Of a DNA stretch of 64,000 bases, positions 56,192-64,000 are shown piece after piece. A program made the translations under genes and the position numbers. Within the stretch, counting starts at the first letter, position 1. Each line of letters opens with the position of its first letter. This DNA is from Granulicella sp. L46. GTDB lineage: Bacteria > Acidobacteriota > Terriglobia > Terriglobales > Acidobacteriaceae. Under the pieces are notes generated by a model, which saw nothing but the letters and a program-made list of their open reading frames with translations, had not been told where the DNA came from and made no database searches. The DNA is taken from the NCBI RefSeq assembly GCF_009765785.1, contig NZ_LMUT01000025.1, positions 186,001-250,000 on the forward strand, read 5' to 3'.

Positions 56192-57487
56192 ATGCCACAG
56201 GGATTTTCAAAGAAAAATCAAAGCTCCGTCGATACCGCGTATCGGTTTGGTGACTTTGAACTTCATCCTCGCGACCGGCTCCTCAAGCGAGCCAATACCC
56301 CCATCGCGCTTCAGCCCAAAGCGTTCGATGCTCTCCTCTGTCTGGTCCGTCGCGCTCAACATCTTGTCAGCAAGCAGGAACTGATCAACATCCTGTGGCC
56401 ATCTGTTCATGTAAGCGAAGCGAACCTCACGAACACGATTGTCTCCTTGAGAAAGATTGTTGGCCGGAACACGATCCGAACCGTCTCGAAACACGGCTAC
56501 AGGTTTGAGTTGCCCGTAGAAAGCGAGCCTGGCGTGGCAAGAGCGACTTTCGAGAGATTCGCGCGAGCTAAAGAACTGACGGCTCAACGTTCCCTGGAGT
56601 CGGTATCTCTCGCGCGGGATTTGTGCTGGACTTGTCTTGCAGAAGATCCCAACTTTGGATCTGCGTGGGCGATGCTAGGAAGATGCTGCTGGTTTTTCGA
56701 TAAATTCGCCGGTCACTCGCCCGCGAATGTTGAACTTGCCTATGCGTCATTTCAACGGGCGTTCGCAATTGATCCCGACCTCGCTGCAGCCCACCAGTTT
56801 TATACGTTTCTGCAAGTGGATACAGGGCATGCGAAGGAGGCAATGTGTCGCCTATTGGAACGTCTTCAGCGTCATCCTGGCGAGCCGGAGTCACTCGCCA
56901 GCCTGGTTCAAGTATTTCGATTTTGCGGGATGCTTGAGGAGTCGATCGAGGCGCACAAACGGGCGGTCAAAATGGACCCGGCCGTCGCTACGAGCATCGC
57001 TCACACGTTATTTCTTGCGGGTCAGTATAAGTCGGCAATCGAGACGTATGGCGGGCGCGCCGCCTACTACCTCGATGCTGCGGCATGGGCTGCTTTGGGT
57101 GATGAGCAACGCGCAATTGATCTGCTCCGGGAACGGCTTGACCGAATGTCTTTATCCAAGCTGATGACCGCGCTCATGGCGTCCTTATTGGCCGTTCTTG
57201 AGCGTAGGTCCGCAGATGCCGTCACGTTAATGGAAGCCGCGGACACCACTCGCGAGCCCGAAATTCTCTTATATCTTGCACGACATTACAGCAGAATCGG
57301 GGAACGAGACCTTGCTATGAGTGCTCTTGTGGGAGCGGCGGAGGCTGGGTTTATTTGCGCGCCACAGACCCTCAACGCGGATATGTGGCTGCGTCCGTTA
57401 CGCGAACATCCGAGCTTTGATTCTTTGTTGAAGAATTCGGAGATGCGGATCCGAGAGGCTCAGGGAAGCGTCGACTCGTTCAGGTAG
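56192..57487 (+). CDS. OmpR-type winged-helix regulator with TPR domain (CadC-like, soluble)
   Basis: 431 aa from ATG 56192; an upstream in-frame ATG at 56087 is possible and neither has a good ribosome site. Residues 12-110 are a winged helix: YRFGDFELHPRDRLLKRANT, DALLCLVRRAQHLVSKQELI, ANLTNTIVSLRKIVG. About eight TPR-like repeats follow (LAEDPNFGSAWAMLGRCCWF, KMDPAVATSIAHTLFLAGQY). No TM helix, unlike CadC. Probably regulates the divergent exported protein. Confidence 0.8.
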   Translation: MPQGFSKKNQSSVDTAYRFGDFELHPRDRLLKRANTPIALQPKAFDALLCLVRRAQHLVSKQELINILWPSVHVSEANLTNTIVSLRKIVGRNTIRTVSKHGYRFELPVESEPGVARATFERFARAKELTAQRSLESVSLARDLCWTCLAEDPNFGSAWAMLGRCCWFFDKFAGHSPANVELAYASFQRAFAIDPDLAAAHQFYTFLQVDTGHAKEAMCRLLERLQRHPGEPESLASLVQVFRFCGMLEESIEAHKRAVKMDPAVATSIAHTLFLAGQYKSAIETYGGRAAYYLDAAAWAALGDEQRAIDLLRERLDRMSLSKLMTALMASLLAVLERRSADAVTLMEAADTTREPEILLYLARHYSRIGERDLAMSALVGAAEAGFICAPQTLNADMWLRPLREHPSFDSLLKNSEMRIREAQGSVDSFR

Positions 57488-57557
57488 AGTCCACGATCAG
57501 ACCCTAAGAATTCGTGGGCGGTACACAGCCTGTCGCGCGCGGTGCCTGGTTCCATGC

Positions 57558-58280
57558 TCAATACATGTGCTGGCCGCCGTTGATCGACAGCGTGGATCCC
57601 GTCACAAAATCGCAATCGTCAGCGGTGAGAAATACCACCCCACGAGAGATATCCGTGGGTTTGCCGAGTCTGCCCACCGGTATGCGCGCAATGATCTTCT
57701 GCAGGACCTCAGGCGGCACCGCCCGCACCATTTCCGTGTCAACGTAACCCGGTGCAATCGCGTTGACTGTAATGCCAAACCGCGCGCCTTCCTGTGCCAG
57801 GGCCTTGGTGAATCCGTGAATGCCGGATTTTGCCGCAGCATAGTTCACCTGGCCGTATTGCCCCGCCTGCCCGTTCACGCTGCCGATACTCACGATGCGT
57901 CCAAACTTCGCGTTGCGCATACTGTCAAACGTGAGTTTGCAGAGGTTGTAGCAGGAGCCGAGGTTGGTGTCGATGACCGCATCCCACATGTCGCGGTCCA
58001 TCTTCTGCAACGTCCCATCGCGGGTAATTCCAGCATTGTTCACGAGGATTTCTATGGGGCCGACTTCAGCGACGATTTTCTTCAGTGCGTCGCTGCATTC
58101 CTCGAACTTGGCCGCGTTAAATCTGTAGACCTTGATCCCGGTAACTTTCGAAAACGCCTCCGCTGCCTGATCATTGCTTGCATAGGTCGCGACAACCGTT
58201 CTTCCCGCCGTTTGCAATGCAATGCTGATCTCCGCCCCTATTCCTCGTGTGCCGCCCGTAACCAATGCCACTCGTGCCAT
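57558..58280 (-). CDS. phaB: Acetoacetyl-CoA reductase (PhaB/PhbB)
   Basis: 240 aa from ATG 58280 (GGAG upstream). NADPH-dependent reduction of acetoacetyl-CoA to (R)-3-hydroxybutyryl-CoA. SDR motifs VTGGTRGIGAEISIALQTAG and NNAGITRDG; catalytic Ser in SIGSVNGQAGQYG and Tyr-x-x-x-Lys in VNYAAAKSG, and IAPGYVDTEMVRAVP is typical of PhbB. Divergent from an SDR/thiolase operon, sharing a PhaR-type operator. Confidence 0.92.
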   Translation of the reverse strand: MARVALVTGGTRGIGAEISIALQTAGRTVVATYASNDQAAEAFSKVTGIKVYRFNAAKFEECSDALKKIVAEVGPIEILVNNAGITRDGTLQKMDRDMWDAVIDTNLGSCYNLCKLTFDSMRNAKFGRIVSIGSVNGQAGQYGQVNYAAAKSGIHGFTKALAQEGARFGITVNAIAPGYVDTEMVRAVPPEVLQKIIARIPVGRLGKPTDISRGVVFLTADDCDFVTGSTLSINGGQHMY

Positions 58281-58359
58281 TTTGACTCCTCTACGCAACT
58301 GCCCTTTTTGCGGACAGCAATACACGGCGACACGGTGTCGCGTTCTGCCGTGCTGACTC

Positions 58360-58412
58360 GTTGCAACGCAGCATAACTATGCTGCATTGCAACCTAAAAT
58401 GCTGCAGTGCAT
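58360..58412. promoter_or_regulatory. Candidate PhaR operators in the phaB/SDR divergent promoter
   Basis: A 15-bp inverted repeat with one mismatch (GTTGCAACGCAGCAT / ATGCTGCATTGCAAC, 4-bp spacer, 58360-58393) is followed by ATGCTGCAGTGCAT at 58399-58412. TATAAT (58414-58419) directly adjoins. TGC/GCA-rich palindromes are the known type of PhaR site in Rhodobacter and Paracoccus. Confidence 0.7.
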
Positions 58413-58474
58413 ATATAATACAGATGTTGGGAGGCGTTGTTTGTGGCGCCCGACACACCAGGAGGATCGTAAAG

Positions 58475-59374
58475 ATGTCCTTGACGCTGGATAGCCAAAG
58501 TTCACGTGGTACTGACAAGCCTGCAGTGGCGGCGGATACCGCACAGGCGCCGTTTACCCTGCAAGGCCGGACCGCACTTGTTACCGGTTCCGGCCGAGGA
58601 ATCGGTCGAGCGATCGCGAAACGTCTGGCAGCGGCTGGCGCGAATGTCATGCTGAACGATATGGACGAAGGTCTGCTGTTGGAGGCAGAAGCGGATCTCA
58701 AGCATCCCGACCGTGTCCGCCACATAACCGGAGATCTGACGGACCCCTCCACACCAAAGGCCGTCGTCGACGCTGTTCTGGGCGCCTTTGGTTCGATTGA
58801 TATCATCGTCAACAATGCTGGCTACAGCTGGGACAGCGTGATCCAGAAGACTACTGACGAACAGTTTCAAGCCATGTTGGACATTCACCTGGTGACGCCG
58901 TTCCGGATTCTGCGCGCGGCTTCCGAGTACATTCGGGAGACCGCAAAGAGCGAATCGGCGAGCGGCCGGCGAGTGATGCGCAAGGTCGTAAACATCACTT
59001 CCATTGCTGCTACCGACGGAAATCCTGGACAATCAGGCTATTCGTCAGGGAAGGCGGGTGTGATTGGCCTGACCAAAACGTTGGCCAAGGAGTGGGGCAG
59101 GTACAACGTAAACGTCAACGCGGTTGGCTTTGGTCTGATCGAGACTCGGCTGGCGCAGCCCCTGAATGGCGACAATGCAAACCTTCAAATGCATGGCCAC
59201 GAGATTCGACTCGGCGTCCAGCCAACCATGCTGGAGGCGATGAAGAATTCGTGTCCCCTGGGACGCCTTGGAACACCGGATGAGGCCGCCGGCGCAGTTC
59301 TCTTCTTCTGTTCTCCCCTGTCGGACTACGTTACCGGCGAGGTCCTGATCTGCGGCGGTGGGATGCATTTTTAG
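58475..59374 (+). CDS. SDR-family ketoreductase (FabG-like) in the PHA locus
   Basis: 299 aa from ATG 58475 with GGAGG 9 bp upstream. About 28 extra N-terminal residues precede the SDR core: VTGSGRGIGRAIAKRLAAAG, NNAGYSWDSV, catalytic NITSIAATDGNPGQSGYSSGKAG. Likely uses a 3-oxoacyl- or 3-hydroxyacyl-CoA substrate; the longer insert before the C-terminus distinguishes it from phaB. 233 bp upstream of the thiolase on the same strand. Confidence 0.85.
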   Translation: MSLTLDSQSSRGTDKPAVAADTAQAPFTLQGRTALVTGSGRGIGRAIAKRLAAAGANVMLNDMDEGLLLEAEADLKHPDRVRHITGDLTDPSTPKAVVDAVLGAFGSIDIIVNNAGYSWDSVIQKTTDEQFQAMLDIHLVTPFRILRAASEYIRETAKSESASGRRVMRKVVNITSIAATDGNPGQSGYSSGKAGVIGLTKTLAKEWGRYNVNVNAVGFGLIETRLAQPLNGDNANLQMHGHEIRLGVQPTMLEAMKNSCPLGRLGTPDEAAGAVLFFCSPLSDYVTGEVLICGGGMHF

Positions 59375-59607
59375 CAGCAGCCTGTTTGCAAGGACAGGTC
59401 AACTGCAGATCTGCTCTCGGGCCGGACGATGAATGCGGCTTTGGAGTCGACGGTGCGCTGGTACACCGACTTCTGATCCCTTAGAAGGTATAGTTAGGGG
59501 CGCCCGATACCATTGGGACTTGCGACCCGGATCACCCTGCTCGAGACGAGCCCCCTCCCTGACGCCTCTCTTGCGAATGTAATCGGCATATGGGAGGAAC
59601 TAAGTTG

Positions 59608-60792
<1,185 letters not shown>

Positions 60793-60829
60793 AAATAGAA
60801 GTGATTCCTAAGCGGCGGAACTAAGTAAC

Positions 60830-60865
60830 AACGGCCGGCAGTCGGAAATTAGACTACCGGCCGTT
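60830..60865. terminator. Terminator hairpin between convergent phaA and phaC
   Basis: 14-bp stem with one mismatch (AACGGCCGGCAGTC / GACTACCGGCCGTT, 8-nt loop), ending 1 bp before the phaC stop codon. Confidence 0.75.
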
Positions 60866-60866
60866 A

Positions 60867-61934
60867 TCAATTGGAGCGCGGTGCGAGCCATTGCTCGATG
60901 TGCGGCCAGGTGCGTTTGTGTGCGCTATTACCAGCCATGATGCCGATATGGCCTCCGTGGACGCGATAAACTTCCTTGTCGCGACTGCCCACTTTGGCCA
61001 GGAGAGTCTCTGACTGGCAAGGCGGCGTGATGTGATCGCCCTCTGCGATGACGGTCAAGAGGTTGGCCCGCAGCTGGCTCAAATTTACTCGTTCGCCACG
61101 GATCATAAGTTCGCCCGTCATCAATCGGTTGTTGCGATACAAATCGACGATGAGTTGCCGGAAGGCCCCTCCTGCCATCGGAATATTGTCGCTGACCCAG
61201 GTGTACATGGCATGCCAGTTCTCAACGATCTGAGGATTATCGAGATTGTCCCAAAGCTTGAGATAGTTCCCGATATAGTTCTCGACCGGCTTTAGTGCCT
61301 TGGCGCCGTAGTCGATCATTTCCGGGGGCATGTTGCCAAACGTTGCGAGAACCTTGTCAACATCAAAGTACTTCTCATCGGTCATGCGGCCGAAAGTCAA
61401 TTTCTCTTTTTGTGAGAAGTCGAGGGGTGCGGTCAGCAGAATCAGGTTACGCAGACCGTCGTCGGGTCTCAAAGCAGCGTAAATTGTCGTCAGAATCGCG
61501 CCGATGCACCATCCAAGAACACTCACTTCCTCAACGCCTGATAGGGCTTTAATCTTGCGAATTGCCCTGGGCATGTACTCCAGCGTGTAGTCGTCGAACT
61601 TCAGATGTTTGTCCTCAGGACCCGGAACGCCCCAGTCCAACAAGTACACGTCGAAGCCTTGTCCGACAAGGTACTCGACGAAACTATGACCGGGCCGAAG
61701 GTCGAGAATATCGGGTCGATTCATCAGCGCAAAGATCAACAACAGGGGAATGCGGTGGCGGTCCTTCTCGGGGACAGCGGGGATGTAGCGGTAGAGTTTC
61801 GCCTTATTCAGCGTCCAAACCAATTCCTTGGGTGTCTGGGCGATAGGCGCCTTCGAGGTCATCACCCTGGTGACGGTCTTCAACTGCTCTTCAAGAATAG
61901 TGAACTGGTCCATTGCAACCGGTGCCTGTAGCAT
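60867..61934 (-). CDS. phaC: Class III polyhydroxyalkanoate synthase, PhaC subunit
   Basis: 355 aa. Polymerises 3-hydroxyacyl-CoA into PHA at the granule surface. Catalytic triad: Cys143 in the lipase-like box SVLGWCIGA, Asp300 in VIAEGDHITPP, His329 in VHGGHIGIMAG; DVYLLDWGVPGPEDK is conserved. The length and box match class III PhaC, which needs a PhaE partner. Stop codon of the upstream gene is 3 bp before its ATG, so they are translationally coupled. Confidence 0.94.
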   Translation of the reverse strand: MLQAPVAMDQFTILEEQLKTVTRVMTSKAPIAQTPKELVWTLNKAKLYRYIPAVPEKDRHRIPLLLIFALMNRPDILDLRPGHSFVEYLVGQGFDVYLLDWGVPGPEDKHLKFDDYTLEYMPRAIRKIKALSGVEEVSVLGWCIGAILTTIYAALRPDDGLRNLILLTAPLDFSQKEKLTFGRMTDEKYFDVDKVLATFGNMPPEMIDYGAKALKPVENYIGNYLKLWDNLDNPQIVENWHAMYTWVSDNIPMAGGAFRQLIVDLYRNNRLMTGELMIRGERVNLSQLRANLLTVIAEGDHITPPCQSETLLAKVGSRDKEVYRVHGGHIGIMAGNSAHKRTWPHIEQWLAPRSN

Positions 61935-61937
61935 GGT

Positions 61938-62426
61938 CTACCTTGTTACCTTTCTCGGATTGCGCCGCACTGGCTTGGCAGTCGTGGTGCGCTTAGAAGT
62001 TCCACCGGCCCGAAGCGCTGTCTGCTTTTGTGTGGTCTTCCTGGCAGCCTTTGGAGCCCTGGCTTTCGCGGACGTAGCCGGCTTGCTGCTGTCGAGTAGC
62101 TTTTCGATGCGGTCCAGCTTGGCATCCAGGTTGTCCAGTAGCAGTTCAACATTCGCGAATCGCCCCGACAGGCCCATAAAATCGGCGCTCGTGGGCATAT
62201 TGAGCTGTTGGAGCATCTTCAACATCGCCTTCTCTGTTGGCTCCTTTAACGGAGCAGCAACGGCCAGAAATCCATCCAACGCCGCACCGGATGCCTTTGC
62301 ATAGCCTTCACTGTTGACCGTTTCGATCAGGTTCTTCGACCAGATTTCCAGATATGCATCCCGCAATTCGCGGAATTTCTCCGTAGGATCCTGCTGTTTC
62401 GTGGCTTCCGCCTCTGCTTCACTCAT
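61938..62426 (-). CDS. Short PhaE-like PHA synthase partner with histone-like basic tail
   Basis: 162 aa from ATG 62426 (GGAGG upstream). The first about 112 residues are helical: PTEKFRELRDAYLEIWSKNL, then FMGLSGRFANVELLLDNLDAKLDRIEKLLD, the region seen in PhaE and in PhaM (a class I synthase activator). The last 50 residues are Lys/Arg/Ala/Thr/Pro-rich (SSKPATSAKARAPKAARKTT...), like the histone-like tails of PhaF and PhaM. Typical class III PhaE is over 350 aa, so this is short. Directly upstream of phaC. Confidence 0.75.
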   Translation of the reverse strand: MSEAEAEATKQQDPTEKFRELRDAYLEIWSKNLIETVNSEGYAKASGAALDGFLAVAAPLKEPTEKAMLKMLQQLNMPTSADFMGLSGRFANVELLLDNLDAKLDRIEKLLDSSKPATSAKARAPKAARKTTQKQTALRAGGTSKRTTTAKPVRRNPRKVTR

Positions 62427-62551
62427 CAAATTCCTCCACTCAATGCGTCGAGCCTATACCCGATGGCAGCCCCGGAGCAGTGACCACGTTCACGTTGCTG
62501 TGGTTCCTGCGCCGGGCTGCTTTCAGGTAAGCAACCCTCAAATCAAAGGGT

Positions 62552-63118
62552 TTACGCGCTCCGCCTCGAAGCGAAGTTCAATATGTTCTTCTGGCTTTCG
62601 ACGAGGGTATCGAATCCGTGCTGCATCGAATCGGCAGCTGCCTCGGCTGGAGTTCCTGCTACGCCAGACTGCTTCTTGAATGTGTCGATAACCGTCTTGG
62701 TCTGCGCGGCCGAGAACTCAATCGCGCTCTTCTGTGCCACGGCTGCGCGTTCCACGGATTCGTGTACGAACGTCGTTACGGCATCGGTTGCGCTCGCAAC
62801 CGAGTTGATCCGTTCATTGGCAAGCGCGGTCAGTGTCTGGCTCTGTTCCAGAGCGAGGTCGATTGCGCCCTTTTGCAGGTCGACGAATTGTCCAAAGGCA
62901 TTGCCGATCAGATCGAGAACGCTGGGTACGGGGGTGCCCGGTACGATCTGGGCAATCTTCTTCCACGCGCCAATGAGATCGGTGTTCTGCTGCAGGGCCA
63001 GGTCGAGGCCATTCTTCTGCGCTTCCGCGAGACGCTCCACGTTCTTTGTGTATACGGCTGTGATGGTTTCGGCTACCTCTGTCTGCTTATCTTCTACGCT
63101 GGTGACTTTACGGGCCAT
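62552..63118 (-). CDS. Phasin (PHA granule coat protein)
   Basis: 188 aa from ATG 63118 (GAGGAG upstream). Amphipathic, Ala/Gln-rich helices throughout (AEAQKNGLDLALQQNTDLIGAW, LVESQKNILNFASRR) without Cys, of the phasin_2 type. It coats PHA granules. A candidate PhaR operator lies 34-50 bp upstream, so it is probably PhaR-repressed until granules form. Confidence 0.85.
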   Translation of the reverse strand: MARKVTSVEDKQTEVAETITAVYTKNVERLAEAQKNGLDLALQQNTDLIGAWKKIAQIVPGTPVPSVLDLIGNAFGQFVDLQKGAIDLALEQSQTLTALANERINSVASATDAVTTFVHESVERAAVAQKSAIEFSAAQTKTVIDTFKKQSGVAGTPAEAAADSMQHGFDTLVESQKNILNFASRRSA

Positions 63119-63151
63119 ATCATTCTCCTCAAGACTGCCTGCTGCGATATA

Positions 63152-63168
63152 TGCTGCAGTGCAGCATG
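63152..63168. promoter_or_regulatory. Candidate PhaR operator upstream of phasin and phaR
   Basis: Perfect palindrome ATGCTGC-AGT-GCAGCAT, sharing ATGCTGCAGTGCA with the site at 58399. Between divergent phasin and phaR. Confidence 0.7.
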
Positions 63169-63221
63169 AACCAATGCTACTCCGTATTGAAAGCGTGTCA
63201 AGGGGTAAGATAGGAAAATAT

Positions 63222-63797
63222 ATGGAGACTAAAGCTGTTCTCATCAAGAAGTACGAAAACCGGCGCCTTTACGATACGACCAACAGCCGCTATGTGAACC
63301 TCGATGAGGTGGCTCAAATGCTGCAGCGCGGCGAGGATGTAAAGGTGGTCGACGCCGCCACCGGCGAAGACATTACACGTCTGATCCTGACCCAGATCAT
63401 CGTTGAGGATGCCAAGACAACGGATTCCAACTTCCCCATGGATGTTCTGCGACAGATGGTCATTGCGTCGGGGAAGGCGGGCCAGGAAGGCACCCTCAAG
63501 TACATGAAGTCGATCCTCGACTTTTATCAAGACACGTACCGCGTGATGACCCCGCCAGTGAATCCGTTCGACTTCATGTCGGGACAGCCGGTCGGACGCC
63601 GTGGTGGCGCGGCTCCCACCCGCACGACTGCGACCGATCGCGCCGCGGAAGCCCCCCGCACCCCGCCCATAGCGGCAGTCGGCGCCGAGGAAGTTGCGGA
63701 AATGAAACGACGCCTCGCAGAACTCGAAGAAGTCGTCTCCCGCATCGCTCCAAAGCCGTCACCCCGCAAGAAGAAAGCTCGCAAGCCGGTCACCTAA
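63222..63797 (+). CDS. phaR: PHA synthesis repressor PhaR
   Basis: 191 aa. The N-terminal PHB_acc_N DNA-binding domain IKKYENRRLYDTTNSRYVNL and the central PHB_acc segment MVIASGKAGQEGTLKYMKSI with FYQDTYR are diagnostic. The C-terminal third is Pro/Ala-rich and ends in a basic tail (SPRKKKARKPVT). PhaR binds PHA or granules and releases DNA, derepressing phasin and itself; the palindrome upstream fits autoregulation. Confidence 0.93.
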   Translation: METKAVLIKKYENRRLYDTTNSRYVNLDEVAQMLQRGEDVKVVDAATGEDITRLILTQIIVEDAKTTDSNFPMDVLRQMVIASGKAGQEGTLKYMKSILDFYQDTYRVMTPPVNPFDFMSGQPVGRRGGAAPTRTTATDRAAEAPRTPPIAAVGAEEVAEMKRRLAELEEVVSRIAPKPSPRKKKARKPVT

Positions 63798-63847
63798 TCC
63801 GGACGCATTCGACCACTGCAGGCTGATCACTACAGACCCCAAAAAGT

Positions 63848-63876
63848 GTAAAGCCCTCTTCTATAGAGGGCTTTAC
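63848..63876. terminator. Bidirectional terminator after phaR
   Basis: Perfect 12-bp stem GTAAAGCCCTCT / AGAGGGCTTTAC with a 5-nt loop, between phaR and a convergent gene. Confidence 0.75.
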
Positions 63877-63910
63877 GCATAAGAGACAACAGCAGACCAA
63901 ATGGTATCGA

Positions 63911-64000
63911 CTAGAACGGGTTCAGCTTATCCAGACCCTTCTTGGGCTTCTTCTTGCTGGAGCTCTCGTCGTTCTTGTCTTCCTTGGGGGCCTTGGTCTT
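63911..64000 (-). CDS. C-terminal fragment of a lysine-rich protein, 5' end outside window
   Basis: The last 29 codons before TAG at 63911: a Lys/Asp/Ser-rich tail (KAPKEDKNDESSSKKKPKKG) ending LDKLNPF. The end resembles tails seen on acidobacterial BamD-like lipoproteins, but that is a memory-level comparison only. Confidence 0.4.
   Translation of the reverse strand, partial: KTKAPKEDKNDESSSKKKPKKGLDKLNPF

Overview
The window looks like a chromosomal segment of a soil-type Acidobacteriota, most likely class Terriglobia (Granulicella, Edaphobacter or Terriglobus-like). The reasons are high GC, dense coding, many Tat or Sec exported proteins, TPR regulators with OmpR-like or acidobacterial N-terminal domains, a carboxypeptidase-regulatory-like exported protein, and short dispersed hairpin repeats. 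The placement is inferred from the style of the proteins; there is no rRNA gene. I found no tRNA, rRNA, CRISPR array, transposase, prophage or replication origin.

Region 1 (1-11956): a truncated old-yellow-enzyme gene, an M50 metalloprotease, purM, hemL, a Tat-exported GH9 cellulase, a secreted two-domain VOC protein, a NiCoT nickel/cobalt permease, full-length 6-phosphogluconate dehydrogenase (gnd) and a secreted papain-fold-like protein. Region 2 (12014-16625): a Tat-exported aldo/keto reductase followed by larE, larC and larB for the nickel-pincer nucleotide cofactor, then a small c-type cytochrome. larA is not present. Region 3 (16626-25341): MFS exporter, pyrR, two envelope proteins, a membrane-anchored MutS-like ATPase, a repeat-bearing intergenic stretch, an ArsR-SRPBCC-DinB cluster and trhO. 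Region 4 (25422-32307): outer-membrane protein, large TPR regulator, ScyD/ScyE-like propeller, and a divergent alcohol dehydrogenase / AraC regulator pair.

Region 5 (32446-40952) is a sugar-phosphate block on the plus strand: tkt, rpiA, an SDR, a short-type 6-phosphogluconate dehydrogenase, zwf, pgl and glk. It covers glucose phosphorylation, the whole oxidative pentose-phosphate branch and part of the non-oxidative branch. Hairpins lie after tkt and between zwf and pgl. Region 6 (41031-54114) is mostly housekeeping: comEC, an RlmD-type rRNA methyltransferase, coaX, birA, a DUF2252 protein and valS, with several small unknowns. Region 7 (54185-57487): a TetR/membrane-protein pair with a palindromic operator, an exported lipocalin-like protein and a CadC-like TPR regulator.

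Region 8 (57558-63797) is a complete polyhydroxyalkanoate locus: acetoacetyl-CoA reductase, a second SDR, thiolase, class III synthase PhaC, a short PhaE/PhaM-like partner with a histone-like basic tail, a phasin and the repressor PhaR. Palindromes built on ATGCTGCAGTGCA lie in the two divergent promoter regions of this locus and are the likely PhaR operators. The most interesting points are the basic-tailed synthase partner, the PhaR operator pair, the AKR-lar operon, and a 20-bp repeat found in two intergenic sites and inside the MutS-like gene. The window ends in the lysine-rich C-terminus of an unidentified gene.
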